In this document: positions 46,944-60,186 of the stretch, piece after piece | Layout of the letters: every line of letters begins with the position of its first letter | Numbering within the stretch: position 1 is the first letter of the stretch | Origin: Ganoderma boninense | Lineage: Eukaryota > Basidiomycota > Agaricomycetes > Polyporales > Polyporaceae | Direction: 5' to 3' | Length of the DNA stretch: 64,000 nt | Assembly: GCA_002900995.3 (NCBI GenBank) | Contig: CM035308.1 | Location: 1,426,001 to 1,490,000 of the forward strand | Notes under the pieces: model-generated | What the model saw: only the letters and a program-made list of their open reading frames with translations | Told to the model about the DNA's origin: nothing | Databases searched by the model: none | Made by a program: the position numbers and the translations under genes

Positions 46944-48839
46944 ATGATTCCCAAGTGCGTACCCATCTCCCTTTTCTTGTGGCGACGCAATGACCTAACT
47001 GGATCTGCATGCACTACAGTGCCACCAACAACGACAGTCAGGATGTTCCTGAGCACAATCCTTTTTTTCCACCAGAAAACGGCCGCTCCATCGTGAACGA
47101 GCTCCCTTCGGAGTTGCTTTCGCATATCTTTACTCTCGGATGGGCATCGGAGCGCGACCAGTCAGATGAGGATGACTTTGAAGATGTCGATGAAGGTGAC
47201 TCTGAAGACGGTTCAACCTCCTCCGCCTCTTCCCTCTCAGACGACGGCCGCAGCTCAACGCGCAGCGCATTGGATGACGAAGATCGCAGGGCGCGCAAGC
47301 AATCGTTCAATGTCCTAGTCTCCCATGTGTGTCGGCGGTGGCGCGTCGTCGCCGTGGACTCCTCTCTCCTCTGGACGCACATCCGCTTCGAGGGCCCGCC
47401 TCCCTGGGAGCGCGCCTTGATATATGTCGATCGCGCGAAGATGGCGCCGCTTTCAATCTCCATCGACCGCACAGTCGACGAAGATGACGAGGGGTCCCAT
47501 TTCGAGTATGATAGCGAAGACGAAGATGAGCCCAAAGACAACGACCCGGACCTGGTTATCATCACCGAGATCATGGACATCGTGGTGGCGCACATAGACC
47601 ACATACAAGTCCTCGAAATTATGGCATCATTCTATACCCACATCCATCGCGCTCTTGTAAAGCTTGGCGCGACCCCAGGTGCGCCGCTCCTCGAAGTCTT
47701 GCAGCTCTACCACTATGAAGACACAGACGAGCACGACAGCTTCAAACTCCAGGAGCTCCGCGATCAGCCTTTTGTGCTGTTCAGCGGGAACGCGCCACGT
47801 CTGACGCATGTCGCGCTATGGGGCGTACACCTCGACTGGTCGAAACGAGGCGCGCCATTCCTCACTGGGCTTTATGACCTCGAGCTCGCATACCACGCGC
47901 GCGACGTCCGCCCAAGCTTCAAGGACTTCACGCGCATACTCCGCGCATCCCCAGACCTGCACACCCTGACACTCTCCCTCTCCGGCCCAGCCGGAGTACC
48001 AGGCGAGTGGCCATCCGTCAACGTTTCTGCTGGCGATGACGACGATGACGACGACGGGTCGGCCATGCTCGTCGACTCCTCTGCGCCTCTTGTCCTCTCA
48101 CGCCTCCAAAGCCTCATGCTTGCGTACCTCGACCCCAACTACCTCCTCGCCCTCCTCTCCCGACTTTCCCTCCCCGCACTCACCGAACTCGGGCTGGACC
48201 TCGAGGACGACGACTACACCGACTTCCTCGCGTACCTCGCCTCCCCGCGCTCCCTCCCACAACCGCCCCCACCCCCCTTGTCGCTCCGCGGCCCAGGCGT
48301 CGCGGGATCCCATCCCGCCCCCACGGCCGCGCTCGCTCCTGTCGAACCTCATGGCGCTGCGGATCGCGAGCCTGCCGTGCGGGCACGAGGGCGTCGTGCT
48401 CGACGCGTACAAGCAGCTCGACAAGCTCGTCGCGTTCACGCTCAACGTCCTCTACGCCGGCCCGCACTGGTTCGCGCTCCTCGTGCCCTCGCCCTCGCCC
48501 TCCACCTCCGCCAACACGAACCAGAACGAGCTGTACCTCCCGAGGCTAGAGAGCCTGACGACGACGGGCGTGGACGGGGCGCAGCTGCGCGAGCTCGTCG
48601 AGGCGCGTGCGGCTCGGGGCGCGCCGCTGAAGGAGGTACGCATGAACCAGGACGACGGCGTCGAGGAGGACGACGAAGCGTGGCTGAGGGGCCACCTGGA
48701 CCGGTTCGACACGTTTGAGGGCTCGGACGAAGAGGAGGTCGTGGACGCGTTCGACGACGACGACGAGGACGGCTGGGAGGATGCGGACGATGAAGATGAT
48801 GATTTTGACGGCGAGCATCTTGTGGTTCTTCCATTTTGA
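46944..48839 (+). CDS. F-box protein with LRR-like tail; apparent frameshift
   Basis: Likely SCF ubiquitin-ligase adaptor. F-box: INGRSIVNELPSELLSHIF-type segment, then after an acidic insert VSHVCRRWRVVAVDSSLLWTHI. The rest has LRR-like repeats (LTHVALWGVHLDW, LHTLTLSLSG, LQSLMLAYLDP, LTELGLDLE). A first exon ATGATTCCCAA (46944-46954) spliced by GTGCGT...CACTACAG to 47020 gives MIPNATNND; otherwise the start is 47009. The frame changes near 48266-48277, a CCCCCACCCCCC tract: upstream reads DFLAYLASPRSLPQPPP, downstream SLLSNLMALRIASLPC to the stop at 48837-48839. No good intron fits, so it is a sequencing error, a polymorphism or a broken gene. Confidence 0.72.
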
Positions 48840-49153
48840 GGCGCGGAGCGGGGGTCTTCTCGGGCTGCAGCGTATCATGGTAATGGGCCGTGTCCATGGG
48901 GACATGTAGATGTAGACCCGCGGTGGTACAACACATTAATGGACGGGGAAGTAGAGTAATACTGTACAATGCTCAAAGAACGGCGTCGGTCTCCATCGAT
49001 CCGAGGGGGGCCTGCAGTCCTCCAGGGTCATATATGCGGAGATGGTAACTACATAACTGCGCAACGAGCGGCACGACAAAATACACAGCACCTCCAAGAC
49101 GCTTCTACTGTCCGCGAAACGAGACGAGACAACATAGCTAGCATGGATCATCA
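48840..49153. terminator. Convergent 3' regions, F-box / membrane protein genes
   Basis: 314 bp between stop codons on opposite strands; no coding sequence is supported. Confidence 0.35.
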
Positions 49154-50629
49154 TCACGACGCGATCTCCGGAGACTCATCCTGCGGAGTGGGTGGCGGGG
49201 GCGCGACCGGCAGCATCGCAACACCAAAGACCACGTCCGGGACGCCCGCCTCCTCCTCGCCCTCGTCTCCCCACCCGTCCGACCCACGCGTCTTGCCCTT
49301 GCCTCCAGGCGTCAACTGGTGAAGCTGCTCGTCCACCGGAGGCGGCACGTACGCCGAGCGGTGCGGGTTGGGCATCGCAATCACGACGGCGACCCGCACC
49401 TCGGCCGCCCGCTGGACAGGATCCAGCTGTTCGAGCGGTATGGCCGGTGCGTCGTCTGCGCCCGTGCTCGGCGCCGTGGCCGATGCAGGTGTCAAGTTCG
49501 AGGAGCTCTGTCGGTTCCCATGCCGAGTGAGACGGTTGCGTGGGAGGAGGTGCGCTGCACCATCCAGCACCGCGCGGATGCGCGGCTGGCGATGTCGCGG
49601 ACCGCTCGCGGGGCAGGTCGCGGCATCGGTGTCTGTCGCGGAGGACGCCTTCGCTTCAGGTTTTTCGACATGTACGTTACCAGAGAAGGGCTACACGGTC
49701 GTAGTCGTGGCCGCGGAGGCAGGGAGCGGGTGCAGTCAATATCCCGCGCGGGCATATAATATCACAATGCAAGGAGTAGGTTGGGGGCCGGAGAAACACT
49801 CACCATAAGTTTCTCCCAATTCCCGTCGTGCGGACTGGAGGTCGAGAAGTACGGCGGGAGGACGCTGAGGTCGTAGAGTGTGGGCCGTTGCACCTTGCGG
49901 CGGTGCGAGCGGCCCCCAAAGCCGGACCCGTCGTCGTTGGAGAGCACAGCTCCAGCAGCGAGGGCCTCTTCTAGGCGGCGGCGGAACCGACGGCGGAGGA
50001 AGATGCCACGCATGATGATAGCAGAGGAGATGGCGAGGAGAAGGAAGAGTGTTGCGAGGAACGTGAACCTTACTCACCCCACCCAAGCATACAAGCAGCA
50101 GGTATGTTAGAGCAGCATTTGGTGTCGTGTGGGGTACGCGATCGCGATCGGAGTGCGCGGAGGGATTTAGCATGATTGGTGCGGATTGAGTTGCGAGAGA
50201 GGTGAGGGGCAGGCATGCAAATGCAGCGTCAGCGTAAGACCGAGACGACAGGGACAAGTCAGATACAGGGGCTCGATGAGTGGAGAGGGGACGACAAGCC
50301 GACCCGCGCACAAAGATAATCGCGTTGGACCGGCATTACGGTATGCCAACTTGGCGACCTCCCACTCTCTCATACACTCGGAAAGACCTGGCAGATGTAT
50401 TGACGTACAGGTATAGGGAGGACGAGGGGGGACCAAGCGGCCCTGTGCTCGGGTTCCCAGAGGGGGAGGAGGACGCATCGGTCGCGGTAGTCGAGGCCGT
50501 CCCGGTCGAACCACCTAGACCGGTCGTTGGACTTGCGGTAGGTCCATTGGAGGAGGCAGTGAAGGACCGAGATGTGCTCGCCGAGCTTGACGCTGTGGAG
50601 GACGACGAGCCCGACGAGGAATCAGCCAT
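49154..50629 (-). CDS. Single-pass membrane protein, unknown function
   Basis: Unnamed; the layout looks like a fungal orphan membrane family. The N-terminal ~70 residues are Ser/Thr/Gly-rich (SSSGSSSSTASSSAST). Then SSLYLFTFLATLFLLLAIS forms one TM, built by joining exons at 50409 and 50068 across a 340-nt intron. A basic stop-transfer follows (MRGIFLRRRFRRRLEEAL), then a cytoplasmic tail (KVQRPTLYDLSVLPPYF) and AIPLEQLDPVQRAAEVRVAVVIAMP, HRSAYVPPPVDEQL. A further intron lies near 49677-49800. The start MADSSSG at 50629 is chosen; an in-frame Met at 50734 is less likely. Type III (N-out) topology is inferred from the Arg-rich flank. Confidence 0.7.
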
Positions 50630-52530
50630 GGGGGATGAGAGAGATGACGAAGCAGAACGAAGCTGGGACGGGGAGGGCAATGGGTCGGCGAGCGCCGTGG
50701 AGGTGGGGACGACGGCACAGATCGGGAAGCACACACACGACTCGAGTCTCCACTGGCACTTGTGCGCCGACAGTGGCCGTCTCTGTCTACATTGCTCGTC
50801 CTCAGCCTGTGCACGCCTTATCCGATCCCATCCGTCGCTGTCCCTTCATCCGTCGGTCGCCATACCCGCTCTCTCACCAGCCTCCACACCCCCAGCGCGG
50901 ATCTCCCCACCGAACCAGGCGGTGCCATCCCGGACAGACTGGGAACAAGTATCTCCATCCATGCCGTGACACGCTCCATGCCCGGACACCCCCCGGTCTC
51001 CCCGGGCGACTGCTCGCACGCTCTATAGCTTGGTGGCACGGACCCTTGGCCGTCCTTTTCCATACTTACTGGCCACCCTCCCGCATTTAATTGTCAGAAT
51101 ACAGCCACGGAGCGGGTTTCGTCTCCATTTCGGCGCGAAGGGCCTACGCTGCCGTGCCTACTGCACCCAGGCTTACGACAATCAGCCAAGAAGCACTTAC
51201 GACCCGTGGGCAACACTCAATAATCCCTACACAATCGCCTCGCCCGCCCGCGCAGTGGCCACAAACGCGGCGGCCCAGCAGCCCTGGCGGCGACCCACAA
51301 GAAGCCCGCATGCACTTTCCGAGGGCCCAGGCGGGACGACAATTGTCCAGCGTGTGCCGCAAGGGCCACCACGATCCTCGCGCAGACACACGCAGATACG
51401 AGTTCTACCACACAACGCTCCTCGCACGTACGTCACCGGATATGGAGACTGCAGTCGCAACAGCAACATATGAATTCACGTACGAACCCTACTCACGCTC
51501 GCCGCGTGTGTGGCCCTGCGATTCGGTGTTTCACTTCACGAGTGCATACAGCCCTGATGATGCCGGAAGACTGCAAGGGCTGCAGACGAAACTGTCTGGT
51601 GGACAAGGGAGAGCGATCGAGTCTAGCAGTATGTATGCACTCAGCGAACCGAAGGCATGCGCAGCTGAATAACCCATGCCCGGCATGCCCGCCTCGTTGC
51701 AGCGCGCAGCCGCGACGTTGGTCACCTGGCCAGCGTGTCGACGCCTGCCCGGCTGAGTTAGACTGAGGAAGGGTTGCAAGGAAGGCAGCACAGTGGACAT
51801 GTACGAACAGACGGACAGACATACGTCCGATTGTTACCAAACGCTCGGCGCGGTGGAGGGCTTGCAGCTTTTGCAGCATCCAGCGCTAACCTCAAACTAC
51901 ATGCTTATCACCGCGCAGTCATAGTTTGTAGTGTTAAACTTCTTCTTCATCATTTCATTACTATCCACATGTGCGACGATAAGAGTGATTATGTACAAAT
52001 AGCGATGAGAAATGCGGTAGAGGTATAGAGAGAGAGGGAGGGACGAGGATGGCGGAAGGTCATCAAAAAGGTTGTACAGCGAAGAAAGGACAACCAGAAT
52101 GAGGCGGATGGTGAGGGATCGTGTTCATGATGATGGAGCGCAGTAGCGCAAAAGTGCGAGTGTAGGGCAGCCCGATCGAAAAACCTAGAGCTAAGAGCTA
52201 GACTAGACGCACACTGTTGCAGACGCGTGTTTGGTGAATACGGAGAACGGCTGACTGTAACGGGGGGAGAGTCCAGTACGAAACGTCGCCGCGACGCGGA
52301 GATGTCGTGTCATGCATGGATCATAACCATACGAGGCCGCCGTTCTGTCAGCGACTCGGAGGACGACGGAAAGCGCATGTTGTGGCTGACGAAGCGCGAC
52401 GCCGAAAGGAGTACCGCGGAGAAGAGGAGCGAGGGAGGGTCTGCGCATACAACGGAGTGCAAGGCGATGGCGTGCTCAAAAGCGGGTTCATATCATATAC
52501 ACGAATCGGGGTATAGGCAGTACCGTCCGG
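50630..52530. other. Intergenic region, membrane protein / TCP11 gene
   Basis: 1.9 kb between two minus-strand genes. The longest + frame (51091-51672, 193 codons) has no domain or start context. The left end is the promoter of the membrane-protein gene; the AT-richer right end (about 51900-52200) fits the TCP11 3' UTR. Confidence 0.4.
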
Positions 52531-55369
52531 CTATGCGGATGCAGGCTCGGGGGGTGTCACGGAGAGCAGGCCGAGGGTGGCCACGGGCACGGGTATCGCG
52601 TCGGACTGGGTTTCGGCCTCGTCGAGCCCGAGGAAGGGCGGGTGCGCGTAGAGCGCGCCGTACACGTTTGTATGGATCGACACGAGCTTCGCCGCGCGTT
52701 CCGCTAGGTGCCTGATCTCCGGCATCAGCGGCTCGAGTCCGCTGGACGTGCTCTGGCTATCCCCACTGTTTTCACTTGGGCGGTCGGAGTCGGACGGCGA
52801 TGGCGGACACGGGGTCACCAAAGACGAAGCAGGGGAGGAAAGGACGATGTCAAGGACGGACTCCTCGACACATTCGCGTATACGCTTCTTCATGAGGGTG
52901 CTGAGCGGCGAGCCCTCGCGCAGATGGCTCTGCGCCCAACTGTTCGCAAGGTTGAGCACAGCCGCCTCCGGAACGCGCAGCGTCTCCGCGCTCCTCGCCG
53001 TCACCGGAGGCTCAGAGACCGGGTTTTGAGGCGATGGCGAACTTGACCGCGGTTCCGTTGCGCGCCTCGCGACCTGGAGCACGACGTCACCGATGTCCGA
53101 CCGCCACTTCTTGAGTTCCGCTTCTCGGTCCCGCTCATGTCGGCTAGCGGACGAGGACGAGCGACTGCCACTCGATCCCGGCCGTGGGCGGTTTTGCAGG
53201 TAGCAGAGACCCAGATGCGTCGGGCCAATCTCCCAGATCTCCTTCTTCAGCTTGAGCAGCTCGTCGTTAGTCACCTGTGTGCGCGCACCTTGAGGCTGAC
53301 GATGTGAATGGGAGTGCACGAGCTGCCGATAGAGCATCAGCAGCATGTAAAGGGCTGTGAAGTCAGCCGCGTCCGTGCTCAACGTCCCGAGGCGGCCGTA
53401 ATCGAGGAAGAACGTCTCGGGGAACCCGGCGAACTGCGATGACGAGCTAGAGCTAGAGCCAGAGCTACTGGAGCTGTGGGAACGGGATGCGGCAAGCGGA
53501 GGTGACGAGAGGGTTGGTGTTGACGCCACAGACGGAGCTGGCGTTGACATCGACGATGAAGAGGCGGACGGCACGGAACACGGTGGAGGCACCGCAGGTG
53601 GGTCGAAGATCAGGTTGACTACGGCCTTCACCACGGCGACTGTGACCCGGTTCTGGTGGGACTGCTTCCAAAGCTTCTGAACGTGCAACGAAGAGCTCTC
53701 CGCGGCCTCGCGGTACGCCGACCGCAGCCATGCGCGAGTGCGCCGTAGAGTGGTCAGCTGTCCTTCCCGCCTTGTCTCTTGGAACGTCCTGATCTCGTAC
53801 TGTGCGGCGGTCCGGACGAGATACGGCCGCAAGGTCTGCAGCTGATGGTTCGCAACGTCCTGTCGGGCAAAGGCAGCCGCCATAACAAGCACACGAGGGT
53901 TCGAAAAAAAACCGAGCAGCCACCGCACGGACGCAAAAGCGAAAGAGAAAAACACACGGATATCAGACATGCTCGGGGGCCAGGCACAATAGATGACACC
54001 ACTCACCAGCTTCATCAGTTCCATGATCTCGAAGCACATCCGGATCGCACGCACGGCGTCCAGTTTTGTCCCGCTCCCTCCGGGTGCGCAACTTCGGGCG
54101 AGCTCGACCATCTGGTCGACGGCAGCGTCGCGCATTGGTGCGCAGTGGCAGCGGATGATGTCCCCAATCGTCTGGAATACGCCGGAGGGGTCGAACAAGC
54201 CGTGGTCGATCTCCTGCTGGATGAGGTCAGGGTCGAGAAGCTGTCGCAGAAGCGTGATGTGCGCAACGTTCTGCTGAAACTGCGGGTGCTGTGGGGGAGG
54301 TGGGAAGAGCAGCTCCGGTGGCCGTGTGGTGGGAGGCTGAGGCGGCTGAATGATGGACACAAGCACCTCGAGTAGCTCATTGAGCAATGGTCGGATGCGC
54401 GAAGGTGTGCGGACGGTCATCATGCTCCCTGATCCCTGGGAAAAGGCGATAAGCGGTCGGTCTATCGGCATCGAGAGGATGCCGCAGGCACATCGCCGCT
54501 CGGTGAGGCGTCCGTTAGTGTCCAGTGTGGTGCATGTGCAGCCGCACTCAAGCTCGCGGACAATAGCAAGCCAGTAATTATCCGCGAGGTCTCGCTTGCG
54601 GCGACTGGAGGTTGGTCGGAACTGAAGTCCAGAATCGAACAACAAATCATGGCCTGGAAGGACAAATGTAGACGGGAGTGAATACGATGCTATGTGGGGG
54701 AATAAGGAAGAGGAAGGTTGACTGACGGAGCTGGGGGTTGCGGAGGATGGCTTCGAGATCGAGCTCCTTCAAGGTCTCTCTGTTAATGGGAGGTTGGTGA
54801 GGGGGTATATGCGGAGAGATTACGGTCGGTTCGACAGGAGAGACGGGCACAGAGCGGGAACTCGAAGATGGAGGCGGAAGGCTAGCAGTGCGCAAGAGAG
54901 AGCCTCTGCTGGGACCTGGCTCGGTTGCAGACACGATGCCAGTATCGCGTGTTTCCCCTGTACGACGCTGGCGACCGGGATGGCGAGAAACGGTCCTGTG
55001 TGGCCTGCGCGTACGGTGTGGGGAGCCCGGCGGAGTGCATGGGATCTCTATTCGAAGACGCTTGGGAGAGGGTTGACCTTCGCGAAGGCGAGGAGCAATG
55101 TAGGAGGGGGTTGCGCAGGAGGGATGGGATGTCTGGTGCCAAGGACTCATACCTTGGGAGGAGCGTGCTATCTGCCAGGGAGCTGTGGACGGGCCGGGTG
55201 CGGGTGCGTCAGCAGGGCACCTGGGGGTTGCTTGAGGGTCGATGAGCATGGGATCGGGTACGGCAGGAGGATCTGGAGGAGAGGAGGAGACATTGTGGTC
55301 GTCCTGGTCGGCCTTGCGTTTGCGGTTGAGGGAGTGGATGGGGCGGGACTCGTGGGCAAGGTCGTCCAT
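52531..55369 (-). CDS. SOK1/TCP11-family protein
   Basis: TCP11-domain protein; yeast Sok1 suppresses loss of cAMP-dependent kinase, so a role around PKA signalling is inferred. Exon 1 (55369 to about 54730) is a disordered, proline-rich leader ending ELDLEAILRNPQL. A GTCAGT...CTTCCAG intron joins it to RHDLLFDSGLQFRP. The domain shows DLADNYWLAIVRELECGC, LLNELLEVLVSII, HITLLRQLLDPDLIQQEIDHG, DVANHQLQTLRPYL, FQETRREG, and LKKEIWEIGP. A second intron (about 53866-54005, in frame) follows IMELMKL. A Ser-rich insertion interrupts the domain (SSSSSGSSSSSSSQF). The protein ends near the stop at 52531-52533. Confidence 0.88.
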
Positions 55370-58300
55370 GGGAGGGGGGACGGGGGGCAGATACGGGAGG
55401 GAGGAGGATATGGCGGACCATATTTAGGGAGGCGAGAAGGAACGCGTGGTAGCAGCCCGCTTGAGGGACACGCTGCCATAAGGCCTCTCAGCCTCCCGCA
55501 CTCGGCCTCCCCCAGCCTCGCGCGCCCTGCGATTCAGATGCCCCTTTGTCGGCTTCCCCACCTCTTCTCCATTCTCTCGCCCGGCCACACCCTGCATGCC
55601 TCCGAGTGCGTTGCCACCCCACGGCCTGCCCACAACGGTGTGTCGCGATAGCCAGCGTTGTTTCCAGTCTGAGTCTGAGACCGAGCGGCCGCCAGATCTG
55701 CATCGCAGACCTACCCGCGCCCGAAACGGAACAGGATCCTCGCCTCTTGCCCGCTAGCCCCGGCGCCCCCCCGGCGCCAGCCACTCCCCGCTCAGCGCTG
55801 GGGCCGTAGCTACAGGCGGCTGCCCCTCCTCCACAATAGCGACACCACAGGGATCCCCCGCATGCACCCTGCACCCGGCCGCATGCGTTGTTCAGGTGGT
55901 GGTCCCCATTCCGACTGTGCGTGTGGCTCAGACGCGTTGGTGCTGGAAAAGTCGTCAGTGGGCCCGCCTTCACACGCCCCTGCCGCACGATCACCACGTT
56001 GAGACAAGCACGATGGCTCTCAGATCCTGCGTGGCCGAGTTCGGTCTGCTGTTCTTGCCGCGAATACGTAACAAGCCGTTGGAAATCAGATGTGCCCTCG
56101 CTTCTCCAAGCCTCCTCCTCCCTGGGCCTGTCCCTTCTCCGCGCGCCGCCCTCCTGCTCTCCAGTCCCCCGCGCCCCCGGCCCCATGCGTCCTCCCGCCC
56201 GACCCACGCACGAAGCCCCGCTGCGGCCCACCCCCGACCGCCAGCAGAGGGTTCGCTGACTACGCTCACCCATGCGGCCGCTTCTGGCTAGTCTCCTGCC
56301 ATGTTTCGGAGAATTAGAATTTTCCCTTTCATTTCAGATACCCATCGCAACACGAGGCTATTGGCGTCGCGTCGCCAAATCCAGCTCACCCAGACTCCAC
56401 CTCCTCCTTCGACTTCTCCCCGGTCCGGCCTCTCTCCACACCTGCCGCCGCGGCCGCTGCCCTACTGGTCCGCTCGCATCTGTGACCGGATTCCTGCCAT
56501 GTGAGTGTGAATCCGCACAGGCCCATGCCCAGCGTTCCGGACCCTTCGGGGATGTGGTCCTCCGTGGCGTGCAAGGCCGCCACATCCCATCCTTGGTCAG
56601 CATCCCTCCTGCAATCTCAAACACAACATCCAACCCGACATCCACACACTCCATCCAGATCCCACGTCGTGTTTTTCGAGCAGTCGCCCTCGTGCGATCC
56701 GCCGGCAGTGCGGACAATGTGTTGATCCTGATCCTCTCATTTATCTCATGGCGGTGGCGATTTCTCTCGTCCCTGCTACGCTGATATGATCCAAACGTTC
56801 ATACATACCCCAATTCAACGACGGTCCATCTTTCTATGTTTCAACCCGCATCGCTGTCTGTAGCTTGTCAAATTCTAACAACACGTTTCTGTGCATCGCA
56901 GCTTCCGACGTTCCGACCACAGTCTCACATGTGATCCCGACTTCACAAAGTTCACATTGCGACGTCTCACGTCGCGATAGGGATGAACGTTTGAGCACAG
57001 AACCCCGACATATCGTGGCTCGATCTCCCAGCTCCGGCCGACTCTCCTAGTCGGTCCCAGCAAGGATCGGCTTCTGTCATCGTAGGGGAGATCACTGCCT
57101 ATTCCACTTTTCTCTGCGACACAGGCTCCGAGCGGCCGTCAAGCCCTAAATGAATCGAAGTTGGCTATTGCACACAGCTCTCGCCGCGTCCAGAACACAA
57201 TCTTGTTCGACGACCGACTGACCTCTTTAAAGGTTCCATTCACCTTGGAGGCAGTGACTATGCCAGTGACCTCTACAGACGCATCATGTATCACTGGCAG
57301 GGTCCGGAAGGAATCAAATTCCAAGATCAATACTAGGAGTAGCACAGACTCTAGAGTACTGAATGGCCATACGCTGGGTACCGGCCGACTTGGCTCGTGG
57401 TGAAACTTTGATTCCATCGGTCCATCCGAATCCAATCCCATCCCTCCGGTCCAATCAACTTCCCATCGCTGCTCCGCCCAATGATCTTCCACGAACTGCT
57501 GCCAGATCAGGCATAGCCCTCCTCCGCACATACACACATAGGCGTCGCCCGCGCCCCGGTAGATGGTTGTCTCCCACGGCCGCCTTCCCCCACCTGGCAG
57601 GTCCTGCACCGAATCTGGCTGCCCGCCTGGCTTCTCGGTCAACTGCGTCTGGCCTTGCGGACCGCTCTCGGACTCGTGGTCCAGTGCAGGCTACGAAGCG
57701 GCCAGCTTGCCGGAGCTCGACTTCGATTCCTTCATTCATCCGCCCTGCGATCTCGCAGCGCCGTGCGTGGACCTCACTCGGACCCTGGGCAAAGTTTCCA
57801 CCGCGGACACGGGCACGCACGCCGACTGACCCGATGTGCGACGTTTTTTTCGACATGTGTACGGTGTTCCGCAGCCACCATCTTTCACCACCACCACTCA
57901 TCCATCTTTTGCCTGCGATATCGGGAGCATCTTGCCTGTTCGCTCACTTCGGTTTCCCGTCCGGTACTTTTCTCCCTCTCGGGGTCTCCTCCGTAGCCTG
58001 TCAACCGGATCCGGAGGATGCATCTTTTCCGTATCCAATGGTATTGCGGCTCTGGGTGCACCCGCAGCCAACGGAAAAGACCACAGCCCAAGATCCCAGC
58101 GCTCAATGCTAATCTAGCAAATTACCCGCGCCGTTCCCACCGAGACGGCCCGGATAGGAATTTATCGCGAACCAGCGTCGCACGAACATCGACATCATCG
58201 ACATCATGGGACCGTCCGCAACATACCAGACCGTCTGTTGCCTTGTCGTGATCGTCTTGTTGTCGTCGTCGAGCCGCCTGTGGATGCGTTCACCGTGGGC

Positions 58301-58888
58301 TATGGCGGAATCATCGTGAAGGCCGCTGGGACGAGTTTGCCGGACTGTCATGAACGTCGTGCGGTGATCCGAGTTCTCTCCCGCCTTTCCCCCGTCTCTT
58401 TTATTTCACTGCTCGCCCCTGCTCCGAATCTGCATCTCCAGGTTCGTCCCTGGGCTTCCATCTCGCCATTTGCCAACAAACCCTGTCCTGTCGATGCTGC
58501 GCCCGCACATCTGACCGACTGGCGGCCGCCACCCTGCGCTGCGACAGAGATGCGCGACACAATGCTCCAGAGGGCCGATTTCATTTTCCCTCGGAGCCAG
58601 TTGGACGGGCCATCTTATGCTGTAATCGGTATGTCGAACAAGACTCTTCGCCCCCTGTCCCCGTTCTCCACCTGCTTATTCTGGGCCCACCTCCCAGGGC
58701 CTGTCGCGCTCCGAATCAGCGCTCCTGCCGCGGTCGGACGGACGAAAGGAAGAACGTCTACGCCACGGCAAGGCATGAGGGGTGAGCCCTTGCTCACCGT
58801 GCGGCCAGCGGCGATAGCGAGTACGCCAAGGGTTACTTACATAGGTATCCGTGCGTATGCCGCGGGCGAAAGAAATAAAAGGGGCTGG

Positions 58889-58926
58889 TGGCCTGGAGCT
58901 CGAGGCCGGTTAAGCTCCAGGAGGCC
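58889..58926. repeat. Strong inverted repeat (hairpin)
   Basis: Arms TGGCCTGGAGCT and AGCTCCAGGAGGCCA pair over 12 bp with a 3-nt bulge, around a short loop containing cgaggccggtta. It lies inside the large gene-free region. It could be a structured RNA, a regulator binding site or chance. Confidence 0.6.
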
Positions 58927-60186
58927 AACGCGCAAGGCGTATGCGTATGCAGTAGCACTTAGCTAAAGCATCCGCGGCGGTCGCTGACTCACTATCATAG
59001 ACTCTCATACCTGTCTTCTCTCCAGTTTTCTCCCTATTCGCTCGCGCCAACGCCCGCCTTTGGCCCGCGCGTTCTTCAGTGCAAGTTCGATGCCCGGTGA
59101 GCGACACGTTTCACGTATACAGAAGGGCCGGCGGGTTCTCTGTCCTGATCGCGCTAGTGATGCGTCCTGGACGCCGCAGATGCCCATCCCTGCAGGTGCT
59201 TGATTGGGAGATGCACCATAGAGATGCCACGGGTTTTGGGCCGCGAATGCCCTGTACGACACAGCAGCGCCACGCTCAGCGCGAGTTTGCGACTTCCCCG
59301 CAGCCGCAAATGTAGCAACGCGTCTCCCTCCGTAAAATCGCCCGGCCTCGCGAGGACGGGTGATCGAGCAAGGTCCAAACCGTATGTAATTATTGTATAT
59401 GTTGCTTCGCTTCCAACCTTCCTCTGATCACCGGTCTGCGCTCCCGCGCCCCGGGGTGTGAGGCTGGCGCCGAGGCGGGACGAGCACTGGTGCCGGTCGG
59501 GCCCTTGCTTCATGGAATAAATGATGACAAACAGCACTCCGAGAACGGAAGATCTTCCCCACCATGGCGAGTGCGACCACCAATCGTGTGGAAGTCGGCG
59601 GTCAGCGGGGAAGCGCTGCCGCATTCACCGCCCGCTCCTGCTGCATCCGTATGCGGTATACGTAGTGTACGTACGTACAATTCGCGGCCTCAGGCCATGC
59701 TCAGGGCCGCACGTCACGGTACCATTTGTCGGGCCCTGCAACAGGTTCAGGCCCAGCTGCTTTTAACTCGCAGAATAAGAGAACGCACGCCCGCTTCGAT
59801 TCCTCGCCGCACCACCCACCCGCGATGTGCCGTGCGCGGCATGGAGGGCGGCACGGTATGCAGCTCGACATCGACGCTCCGAGCCTGCGACGCACCCAAT
59901 CCCATCCAGGTTCCTGCCACTGGCACTTCGCGCTTCGTACACCCTCGAACCTAGAACCTAGACCCCAGAACGGGTTGTAGGTCAGGCCCTCAGGAGGCCC
60001 TCGGGCTCTCCTACTGCCCGCCGTCCTCGCGCGGCCCAAGATAAGTACTAGGGCCTGCACTCGGGCACGATGCGCGCGAAGCCCCAGCCCGGAGACGCAC
60101 ATGTGCGGGCGGGGGAACCGTCCTCTGGGAGAACCGCATCCGAATCGGGGGAGCAGGTATCAGGACGCACGGTTGCAGTAGGTAGC

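Noticed and set aside
48233..48372. Intron explaining the F-box frameshift
   Set aside because: It would remove the well-formed LSNLMALRIASLPC coding segment and has a weak acceptor; kept only as an alternative.
51091..51672. 193-codon + frame
   Set aside because: No recognisable motif; overlapping frames on both strands are similarly open.
55488..56273. 261-codon minus-strand frame
   Set aside because: Gly/Arg-rich, overlaps + frames of similar quality, with no conserved motif.
57363..58112. 249-codon + frame
   Set aside because: Pro/Arg-rich without a domain or splice support.
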